Source of the DNA: Monomorium pharaonis | Taxonomy: Eukaryota; Arthropoda; Insecta; Hymenoptera; Formicidae | Direction of reading: 5' to 3' | Length of the DNA stretch: 64,000 bases | Assembly: GCF_013373865.1 (NCBI RefSeq) | Contig: NC_050476.1 | Span: 3,270,501 to 3,334,500, forward strand | Shown here: in pieces, positions 40,999 through 52,900 of the stretch | Layout of the letters: each line of letters opens with the position of its first letter | How positions within the stretch are numbered: position 1 is the stretch's first letter | Translations under genes and position numbers: made by a program | The notes under the pieces: generated by a model | Seen by the model: the letters and a program-made list of their open reading frames with translations, nothing else | What the model was told of the DNA's origin: nothing | Databases searched by the model: none

Positions 40999-43900
40999 CG
41001 AACAGAGACGAACGGCCATACAGACAGACGAGGAACAGAGGCGGAAGTGGCAGAGTAGAGAACGAGAAACATTGAAACGCGGTATAGGGATTGTCCGTGA
41101 GATTGTGGAAGTACGAGAGAGAGAGAGAGAGGGTGAAGGGCGCAGAGAGCGTAGTCGGACTGAAGAGGAGCCAGGGAGAGAGAAGAATGATTGTTTCCAT
41201 GATTACAATGGAGAGAGGAAAGGGAGAGATGGCCGGGCAGGGGGTGGCGGTAGCGGGTAAAGGGGTATGAGGGAGCAATCTCTTAGTGCTAACGTAGATT
41301 CGTGAGACGAAGTCTTTCGAAATATTACACCGAAGGGGTACCGACCACCGCCGCTGCCGACATGCCCACCGGGGAATTTCGTAACTGCTTGGATACTGTA
41401 AGTGTCAGCCATCGTGGCCGTTCAGGTGTTTTTCCAGGAAAAATACTTGGTGCCTCGTTTGGGCCGAGAGATGTGAGAAGGAAAGACTTTCAACACTAAA
41501 GTGCTATGTAGCCGGTGGCACCGGTTCCGGACGATTCACAGAGGTAGATTTATACTCTGACGACCGAGGAACGTAAGCCTTTAGATTCAAGGTGCTAATG
41601 CTCTTACAAAGACTAGCGGTGGAAATGGCGGTCGAGCGGTTCCGTCCGGGCAAGTATAGAACTCGTTTTTAATTTATCAGCCGGGAGAGGAAGTCTTTCT
41701 CTACGTCTCTTCCTGTTGCAACGAACGCTTCTTGTTGTAACGAGACCGTGGAAAATCCCCGGATAAAAGCGCACCCGGAGACGAGGGTAGCGTAAGTACG
41801 AAACGTACGTACGAATAACTAGAGAAATAGTATTTCAGTTATTAAATTAAGGCACACAATGAAACTGCACACTCGGGAGAAGTAACTCTCAAACTGCAAC
41901 AAAAAGAAGAAATCGTGTACAACGATTGGTGTGTAGCGTTCTATCGGGACAATCAGTTATCCCGCTCAAAGGACTCAAACAGATTACGCACCGAATATCC
42001 TGTTAATCTCATTAAATTCAATTCCGCGCGCAATCACTCCGCGCGATCTACTACAATAGATTCGATCAAGCAATTAGGTACTTGGTAATTGTCGTGCAAA
42101 TACGATTTATGTTGCATATTTATACAATATGATTATATGATATGTATACATATACATATACATATACATACACATTCACATATCTATATATTATATACAA
42201 TTATTTTAATCATGCGTTTAATAATACACTAATTTCGTATTATTCAGTAAGGTGTATGCTCATAAATATTGATGATTTAATCAATATTTTTAAATATAAT
42301 TCATGCAATGTATAATATTGTTATGTAAATATAATAATGTTTCATTATTACAATTTGCATAAATATATAAAATTATGAGTTGTGGATTTTATTTAAAGGG
42401 TCTTTGTTATCCAATAAACGCTTTATTTTTTATTTCATATTTGTGATATTTCACAGCAATAAATAATATTAAATTCTTGTTTGTTTGTATAATTTAATTA
42501 AAGAAAACTCTCAACATTGAAGTGTTTTATGTACGAAGAGAAGATTTGTATCTCTAATTAATACTGAAGTCGCTTTGATGCAAAGGATTATCACTAAGCA
42601 TATTGAACATTCATAATGAAAGCTGTCTTGACACGAAAGCAATCTATCACATTCACTGTCTGACAGTTGATCGAGTACGCGATACACTAACAATACAAAT
42701 TTTTAAAAATATATAAAGAAAACATAAAGAGTATCTGCTCCAGGTTTCTACAATTCTGTCTGCCTAAGAAACATTAAGTATGAACAAATCGTAAATTATT
42801 GATGTGTCATATTCGATTTTATTATATACCCACAAACAGATTCGATGTATGTGATGTGCCTATATATGAATATTACAATAAAATTCTTTTCTCTCAATGG
42901 GATATCAACCCCCAAAGAAAATCCGATCGAAAGTATACGTTATAGGATTAGCGATTAAAATATGCCTTTTATTGTTAGAATCGAAAAGAAAAGAACGAAA
43001 TCTCATCCTAAACGTGCAGCGAAATAGAAACCCCAGATTTATATTTCATTAATTATCCTTTCGAATCATGGATTACTTACTACGGATATCTACCGGTATT
43101 TTCAGGATCGTGACCATGCAAAATGCCGAAGTAAGTCGCCGTTTAAGTCCTCGAGAAGCTTTTTATACGATAAGCATGCCGTTTCCGCAGAAGAGGAAGG
43201 ACAGTATTATTCCGGGATAGAATCGAACGAATCGTTATCTTCTCCGTAGGGATAATGACCCCATCGATGCCTCTTCTTTCATAGAGAACAAACTGTTATT
43301 CCTTCGTGACAATGTACTTAAAGTGCCGTCGATTGTACCTCGATAAAGAAAGGATTCAAACAACGACTTCCGTCATCTTTCAGTTTTCTCTCATTTAACC
43401 CCTTTCCGTTTCTTCGATAGCTAAAGGCATTCCGTTTTTCGCGTAAATGCTCTTGCTTTTGCCGGAAACTCGATTTATATTGAACTACTTATACATCGAT
43501 TCGATTAAGCTATGCGGTGCACGGCTCGCCGCTTTCCCATTATCATGATCACCAACTGCACTGTTACACAAAGAAAAATTCCTTTTCTTACAAAGAATCA
43601 TAATCGTTTTTCGAAAAAAATTCAAAAGCATTTTATAATTTTGTAGTTTCAAATATCGTTCCATACATAATAAATTTTTCAATTTTAATCGTTTATGTAT
43701 AATTTTTGTATGCCAATCAAAACGTTCTAATTGTACATTTTTATATCTTGAAAAACAAAAGGTTTTTTTTTTTAATATCTGAAATTAAACTCCATATTTG
43801 CATTGTAACTTTATATTTTTATTGAAAATCGAGTACAGAAACTGGCACACGTGAATATTTCATATCCAGTATTTTATCCAACATCTCACAATTTTTAAGT

Positions 43901-46900
43901 GCACATTTAAATGGCGAAAACGTTTCTCTCGAAAAAGCAAAAATTTATTAAATTTTATTGCACGATATCTCTGCGTTTTAACTGCGCGATCAATTCCATA
44001 TGTTAAATTGACGTATTAATGTGTGTCCTTAAGGCCAATTAACCCTGTTTTCAGCGATCAACCCTTCGTCTAAGCTTGCCGCTGAGGTTGCGGTCAGGTA
44101 CACGCGTGTCGCGCAGGTGTATGGGTAACACCACTCCAGGTTGTGCCCCAACGCGGCATGTAACCGGCCGCACGCGTATGCCCGGAGGTGGTTATATGGG
44201 TCGCACAACAGTCACTTGAGATTAATTACCAAGTGCATCGTTAGAGATAACGCGACGAAGGCTGGCGGCGGTTAAGTGAAGCGATGGTACCTAGATACGA
44301 CGTTAAATTGAACCTTTCGTCGCCGCTGATTCCTGCAATGCCGCCGCCAACCGCACCGGCCCGGCCCGGCCCAACGCCGGGGTGCAAGCCGGTACAATAT
44401 GCGTACTTGCCTAAAAGCAATTACTGCCGACGTGCACACATAGACACACGTACGAATACATACACGGGTGCACTTGACGATAGCGCGCGATATAATATTG
44501 TTCGGAGAGCATCTCGTTCATATTGGCTTCGTCAAACCCGTAGCGGGACACGAGCGAAAGACGATGTTTGATGTTAATCTCCTGCGCGGTTCCTGAATAT
44601 CATTATAGGCTATGCATCGAGCTGTTCCAAGTTAATAGCTCGGGTCCAACCTTCGAAAAAAAATAGAACGAACAAATAGATGTGGATTGTCTTACATCAG
44701 CAAATATGAGCTTTTAAATACGTTCGAAAAGTATTTATTATAATATAATATAGATGTGTAATATCTATATTAAAATTTATTAGAAGTGATCGTTCATACT
44801 CGTGATCTTATATAATTTTAATATTTTTCTTTCATTTCTAATAAGGATGATCTTTGAGAAGTTGTAGCATTTAACAATTCCTTAAGCGGATATTCCACTG
44901 GTGCATCTACTCCAACAAGCCTTGGAAAATAAAGCAGACGTTCGCGCAGTTCCATTAAAATCGCGTAAAAATAACATTCCGCGACGGGAAGATAACTTAA
45001 GCGAAGTAACGCTGTTCCTCCAATAGTGAGCTACTTAACTTTTTTAAAAGAGAAAGATTAGTTTCAAGTATTGTAGAAAATTTATGACAGGTGATTCTTT
45101 ATGATTTCTTCAGTAGAAAATTGCCGTATTATCTGTATTATCGTATGTCCCGTAATAAAATCGTTATCAAATGATGAATTTGCCATTAAATGATGATGCG
45201 GCAAAACATTCTATACATTTACTCTGGTATTTGCGTATCATTATAAGAAGATAATTTATGAAACCATTACCGGAAATTCCTCAGCGCTAGATTCTCAATA
45301 AAATTCCAATTTACGTAGGAGGAGCCACTATTCATTTGTCAATTCGGATCCTCGCTCGTTGAGGAAAAGCAAATCTTTCGACTAATCTTATCTACTGATT
45401 TTCCGATTGCAATTTTCATGAAGGGAAGTTTCGATATCGTTATCTTTGTTCCACAGGTAGGATGGCTACGTGCCGAGGATCAGACGATACTATCGATGGG
45501 CGATCGCAAGGTCATCCAGTCAGCTCGATTCTTCGTCACCCAGGAGAATGCCAAGACGAAGAATCAGACGCAGTCGCGGGAGGACGAGGAGGCCACTTGG
45601 CAGCTGCATATTCGGGGGTTGAAGGAGGCCGATCGTGGCTGCTACATGTGCCAACTCAACACCAAGCCCATGTTGAGCCAGCTGGGATGCGTGGACGTCC
45701 TAGGTATGCCTAATTGCACGCGTTACGTCGCATTCCCGGCCGACCGGCCAGGTTTGCGGCTGTTGGCAGAGACGTCACGTACGCACGCATGCACGCACCG
45801 CGTTTCGATTAGGCCCGGAAAATATGCGTGCCTCGCCGCTGGAGCGATGCGTTTGAATAGGCCGCTGCACACATGTGCACATGGATATTGCGCAATATGG
45901 AGAGATCCCTCATTACGCATGTTCGTGCAGGATGATGATGACATGGACACAATGCGTAAAGTGTAGTCGTAGCATTATACGCTTGCTAATTCATGGTTGA
46001 GAGAGATTAACTTATGTTAATCGAAAACTTTAGAGTAATTTTAAAATTTTGGTCTCCCCAAATAACAAATTTTCTTTAATTCCATCCAAGAAATCTGTGT
46101 TAAATAATTCGGCACATCTGTGAGTGAAAGTTATTCGAGCTAACTTAATTTGTAACACGTGTTCCCTTCAGGAAGAGGATGTAATATCGATTCGAGGGAG
46201 TTAGTTTACAAGGAGTATTATCGGTCATATAAGAAACGCTAACGGCTGCGCTTTAATTTATAGTTTAATTAAACGCGATAACGAAGTTTGAAAGTCTACC
46301 TGGCAGAAAGTCTACCGGTGTTCGGTAGACTGCGTCAGCTGATGGATGCTCATACTTTGTAGCTCGTACGCAAACGTCGAACTAAACTGTTTCTATCAAA
46401 ATTACATTATCTTCTTTTACCGTTAATTGTATCAGCGTAACACGCGCAACTTCAATATTTGCTCTGCCCGGCTTATACGGCATCGGTTATATCCTAGGCG
46501 AGGCATCTCAGGTAACATTTTGGACGGAACTGCTTCAATTTTGGCAGATACACGCAGCGCGCTCATCGTGCCCCGTTACGGCATCGTGAAATGCACAATT
46601 TCACTTTTATATCGCGCCGACGAGCCAGCTTGCGAATAATATCATCTACTTTGTGCGTGAGGGAGCTCGCGGGAACGAAGTAAAGGACGAACCGGGAATG
46701 CGTTCCATCACGTACGTGCATGCGTGTTCACTGTCGGACACCAAAAAGCGGTCTCTCTCGCTGCCGAATGGAATGAAATTCCTTTACGTAGGAACACGAG
46801 AAAATACCATCCCTCCCCCTTTTTTTGCCTTTCGTCGCACAGTTTGTCTGTACGCAGTGCACGTTATACCGCGACATACTTGTTCAGCTTTGGATCATTG

Positions 46901-49900
46901 TAATTGAAACGAATCGAACGATTCTTCGAATTGGATGGGATTCCATTAGAAGAACATTCCCTAGAAGAGGTATGTCCCGCCGATATTTCATTTCCGTCGA
47001 GTGTGACGGGAATGATTTCGAGATGACTTTTCGGTCGTCTTCGCCAACGTCGCTGCAACATCCAGGTTAAATCGCGTTAGAACGACGGCAATACCGATTC
47101 TTTATGGTTCACGTGCCCGCCAGTCTTCGTCCGCGAAGTTCCGTTTCTCTGAAAGGTCAGAAGAAAAACGCCGAAAAGACCCATATGAAGATATATTGTT
47201 CCGCGTCGCACGTGATTTCGATCCCATTCGTAAATTGTTTCTTAGACAATGACGCGTGACATCGGCGAAATTACGTCATAATCCTCAGGCACGTGATGTT
47301 GAATTTGTGATAGATGAACGCGCTTGCGGTATCGGAAAATTCGTTTCATACCACGAAGGCTTACACGATATAACGATCGGTGTACTTTACATTTCGTGTA
47401 CACACAATGTAGTTTAGAAAACGTGCTTGTTACTCGACTGCTGTTTTACTATTCTTTTGTTATCGGGCTTTGCACATGCTCCCAGTACCCGGGAGTTCTA
47501 GTTGCAAAATGAAATGAGTTATGATATATAAATAAAATATTAATTTAAGAGTTTTACGGTTGGTTTTTTCAAGCACAATAAAATGTATGTGGAATTAATT
47601 TCCCGTATTGTTTTATGAAATGGAATGCTACCAGATAGCATATTCCAAAAAACGCATCAGTAACAAGAGATTAATTTCAGCGGATATATATAAGGAATTA
47701 TGTCGGAGGAAATATTCTTCTTCCATAGTCATAAATTTTTGACAGCGTATTCTTCGTGGTCCTTGTAATTCACCATGATGTATGTATTGCGTGGATTAGA
47801 TAGTATAACTATTCGTGAAAAATATTTCTTCCTTATCACGGGCTGATACTTTTTACGCAGCTTATTTCACTTTATCTCATTTCATTGCATATTTTACATT
47901 TTAGCTTTATCTTATTTGCATACCGACAACATCGTATTCTCGTATCCTTTTCAGTGCTGAGCTTGGAAGAATGTTTACTGTGCGCCATTCTCAAATAAAA
48001 AATGTAAGACAGATGTCTCTAGATGTCGATTATGAATTAAAAAAAAAAACAGAATTCGGATTAGCACGTATTTGAAAAGCTTTTCAAATTTGATTTCAAA
48101 TTCTGCGTGCGCGCGTGTATAAACGAGCGAATAACGATGAAAATTATGTAATGTTATATGAGAGAGAGTTTTTGGAATAGTTATTTTAAATGCGTTCTTC
48201 ATCTGACAAAATATTATCCGACCTCTTTCTTCCAGTGCCGCCTGATATTCTGAGTACCGGCACCTCAGATGGCGAGGTCTCCGTTCTCGAGGGTGAGAAC
48301 GCCACGTTGTCGTGCAAGGCGTCCGGACGGCCACCACCTCGCGTGTTCTGGCGACGCGAGAAAAGTGATTTCATACTCGTGAGGGGTGTTCACGACCCGT
48401 TGATACAAGGTAGGATATCGTTCCGAGATCCTGAGACCTCGGGGATTGTCACTCCCGATCTTTGTAATCGTCCTCTCTTTACAACGATGCGCCTTGTCAC
48501 GTGAAACACATATATGTTTCAAAATAAAGCGTCTCTCCGTGAGAAAACTACAACGCGAATTTATTATTCCCATCTACTTGCATCGTGCAGTGCTATTATG
48601 GATTAAGTGTATTTATTAAATATAATTAAATTTATATGCAATACAAATGATAGAAATTTTCATCTAAAATTTAGAACAAGAAGAAAAAAAGATTATTTAT
48701 TCATTACAATTTTCAAAGCTTCGACGTTAATATTCGATTTATAAATTTATATCTTTAGAAGAAAAGGATCTTGCTATTCCTTCTGAAGAAATCAATTTAT
48801 AAATCGAATGTTAACGTCGAAGCTTTGAAAATTATAATAAATAAATCATTTTTTCTCCCGGGATATATGTAAAATCAGTATAAAAATTTTCTAATATCTT
48901 CACAAACATTTTTAATATCTTTGCTTTTGCGCCATTAGAATAATCCCGGTAATCCGATATGTCTCAATCAAATAGTCGAGCGTTTTAAAGGGATATGAAG
49001 ACATCGTAAATTCGCACACGTAGGTGATCCCGATCGAAAGCAATTACGGCGGAACACGTTCCATCGAATAGAGATTAGTTTGTCCGCAATGACTTTCAAT
49101 ATCCTTCGGGCACGTCGAGTTCCGCTGCAATTCGCAAGACACTCGCACCCCAGGAATTTTGTGCAGTCGCGCGCCACGAATAGATGGACCAGTTGAAAGA
49201 AATACTTGCAACATCATGCAAGCGCTAGCGACTCACGCGGAATTAAACGAGTGTGCTTGTACAGCCATTGACATTCAATTGAAATGATTGACGTCGTGCT
49301 AGAGAGACAAATTTTAGCAATCAATCGATTTCCGATATCGAGCTCAATGCATCCCGAAAGGTGCGTAACGCATAATACATACTTTTATAGTACTTTTCAA
49401 TGAAAGGCTTTTATCGATTCATTGTATTATATTTCACATATAGTTTTCAAAGCTACGTGACACTGTACGACGTGTAGATTAATCGCGATATAAAATGCAT
49501 ATGCAATTTATTATTCTGATTTTTATAAAAGATAGATTGAAATAACTGCATTAAAATTTCATCTTTTGTTAACGTACGTATAATAAAAAAATTCAGATAA
49601 AGTTAATACTGTGCACACTATTAATCATATTAATCATATTAATGCTATTATTAATAATATAAATTCAATATTAAATATAATAATAATAATTATTCTATTT
49701 TTTCACATATAATTTGTTTTCCTAAATAAACTATTACACATTATTTGATTAACAATTAATGACAATCTGATTTTCAAAAATTAAATGTTAAAACAAAAAG
49801 ATTATTTCCATACTCAATAATGCAGTTAAATGCACCGATTATTAATTTAATACAAGTGAGTAAAATATTATACGAATTCGCTAACTGTCGGGACAAATCA

Positions 49901-52900
49901 ACGCATCTTGTATTTTTGATATATCTTATTAAACTTCTGACACATTTTATCGCTAAACATGGAACGACACATTCCACATGCGATTTATGTCGGCCGTCCG
50001 TTTGATAATAATATGATTCATTATCTTTCAGTTATTTGAAAAGCGCCTACTGCGTATGCATGCTAATGTAATTCCTCATTAGATAATGGGAATTGTAAAC
50101 ATGTAGTATAGAAATATGGATTTTCAAAATTTCGTTATTATTACTTCTCGCTTTTAATGACAAATGTTACTTCTATAAAATAGAATACAACCATGCATCT
50201 GCGATGTTGAAAATTCTTCTAATTAACTAGATTAATTTATCGTTGTCACGAGCTATAATCCTTAATAACATTTCTACTCGTTTCATACAACCATCGATCA
50301 TCATTTTCATCAATCATGCTAAAATACAAATATTGGGGCTTTATTAATAAAATGACAGTAAATTAAAAAAGAATTTATGTCTATGTCTCTCTAACTTTAA
50401 ATTAAAAAAAAATAAAATAAGGATTAGAAAATAAATTTCAAATTAAACAGATTTACATATCCCTTGAGACAGAAATATTAACGGTAGCTGTATCACCAAT
50501 GGTAGTAAATTCCAGCGACAAATTTTGCTACAAATTCATATTCTGCTTATCGTTGCGTGCCCCGAAGGCGTATTTCGCGAATAATTACTCAAGCCACGTT
50601 AACACGTCGGCTTATATGGCCGACGAGGGAGCAGCTTTCAACGAGATATTCATACAACGCACGATTTTCTAGTGGACAACCTGTCTGGCGAGAGGCTAGA
50701 ATTAACCAGGGTAGACAGAAGGCAAATGGGGGCTTATCTTTGCATAGCTAGAAACGAAGTGCCTCCGGCGGTCAGCAAGAGGGTTAATCTAAAAGTAAAT
50801 TGTGAGTACTTGCAAACGATTTGTAGTGTTGCATACTACCATCAAATCGAGATTGAAAACAATTGATACACAAATAAATCTGTTTATCCATTTAATTTAT
50901 TCTTGTGACAATAATAGAAAATGTAGCGTTATTGTGCCATCGTACGAGAGATTGAAACGTAAAAAAAAATACTGGATATTATTTTTGTATCACTAGAAAA
51001 GAATCAGATATCGAATAAAACATAAATAGTACATGCACAGAAAAAAAAAAAATAGCCAATAACATATGTAATTGCGAGCTGCCAACTACATAAAATACTC
51101 AATATAATATTTACTGTTAATGCAAGTACAATGTTGATACTGCAATAGCATATATTATTGTATTGAGTATATCTGTAGTTGGCAGCCCGCAACTACATAT
51201 CTCATTAGATATATTGCATTTTTCTTCAGTGTGTAAATGATACAATAGTAATAATACAACTGAATGTTGGAATCTTTTCTTATTTCATTATTATTGCATT
51301 TCCAGTCCCTCCTAGCGCAAAAGCACCTAATCAACTACTCAGTTCTCCCCTGGATACAAACGTGTCGCTAATCTGCTTAATCGAGGCTTATCCTAGGACG
51401 ATTAACTTGTGGATGCGGAAGGAGCAAGTTATCATGGGCGGGTATGTGTCGAGACAATATTGACAGTTTGGTCTACCGATCCCCGGTCGAATAGTTCGAA
51501 TCCGTTGTTCGACAATCTCTTCAGCGAGATAAGAGGCAAAACGGTTCGTATTGCTTTTTGCTAAATCGCTCCTGACCTCGGTCACCGTGATTTCGAATAT
51601 CGATCCTTGCGGCCAACCGGTTATTCTAACGAGACGTCGAATAACGGAATCTATTCTCCCCTATCGCGGACGTTAAACGTAAGTGATATGTCAATGCAGA
51701 GGCAGATACGAAATCCGCGAGCAATGGGACCCCGACGAGGAATGGAAGATGACGATCGAGTTGAAGATAAGACGTTTGGAGAAAACGGATTTGGGTGAAT
51801 ACACGTGCTCAGCCTCCTCAAGTATGGGAAAAGCTGAGGCGACTCTCAGGGTGTACGGTGAGTAACCATGTACACAAGATCGTATATAAATACGTTATCC
51901 CCTGATTGACAATCAAACAAGATCCGTTATGTTAAATCTACATTCAATATACATATATATAAATTCTTCCAGTATAAGTATAATAAATATAGAGATAATA
52001 AATATAATTGCAACGTCGTGTTACTTTTGATAACGCAATAATATAAAAAAATCTTTAAGCATTATTAGAAAAGACATTATATATTAATAAACTGTTCAAA
52101 TGCGAATTGAATCGAATCGAAGATTCGAATATATATACTTGGCAATCGAATTCGAGCCATATATTGACAATTTTATAAAATCCTACATTATTTTTCTTAT
52201 AGAAATTTTTTATTATTATCTATATATTAATATTCAACCTAATAATAATTATATTCTTAATGAAAAGTTACGTGTCAAAGATTCAATTAAATTCAAACAA
52301 AGAAAAGAAATTTGATTCAATTTTGGTGTCAAAAAAGTCTGTTTCTCAAATATCTAATAATTCATTATTCTTTTCAATCGCAAGAACAATTTAAATATTT
52401 TTAATATATTTGTAGATAATATATTTTTGAATTTTCAATAAAAAAAAAGAACAAAATACTATAATACATTTAAATTGATCATTGTTAACGGTATAGATAA
52501 AGCAAGACTAAAAAAAAGACAGAGGACACATATTACTCCAAGTTTCGTTCACCCTGATCACTGATTCATGTGGATATTTTCAGAGATCGAGCGAGTAACC
52601 ATGCCCAACCGCGTCACTTCGCCTAACTGGAAGCGATTGAACCGAGGCAAGGGACGTGTGCAAGGGACGATGGTCAATCGGGTTTTCTATCAGCAGGTGA
52701 GCACGCCGGCGATGCAGAAGAGCACCGCGCGATTGATTTACAACAACAGGTACGCGACCACGTCGACCACCGCGGATCCGCGCGCTCCCTTAATCAAGGA
52801 CCAGGGTAATGCCTTTACACACAACAACCACAACGACAACCACCAGAATCTCAAAGATCGCAACGATGCGTCCGCGATTGTCGCCAGCAAGAGGATCGTC

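Larger units (their letters stand above)
31218..45456 (+). other. Intron 2 of the DIP-like gene (14.2 kb)
   Basis: Mostly AT-rich. A GC-rich block lies at about 38.9-39.4 kb and another at 40.3-41.8 kb, the latter with GA repeats and GA-rich frames. It contains a 94-base hairpin at 40273-40366, a pair of minus-strand segments with canonical splice borders at 36156-36373 and several microsatellites. No complete nested gene is supported. Confidence 0.7.

Noticed and set aside
40630..41278. Several overlapping frames on both strands (up to 142 codons)
   Set aside because: They are Arg/Glu-rich on one strand and Ser/Leu-rich on the other because of GA repeats; low-complexity artefacts.
43106..43132. 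Small exon-like segment, TTTTCAG then about 25 bases then GTAAGT
   Set aside because: It lies in DIP intron 2 between phase-0 exons, and its length is not a multiple of three, so inclusion would shift the frame.
45704..45966. Continuation of the exon 3 open frame to a stop at 45966
   Set aside because: Ig1 joins cleanly through the donor at 45703 to VPPDIL in exon 4. The read-through part lacks Ig features, though a truncated isoform by intron retention cannot be excluded.
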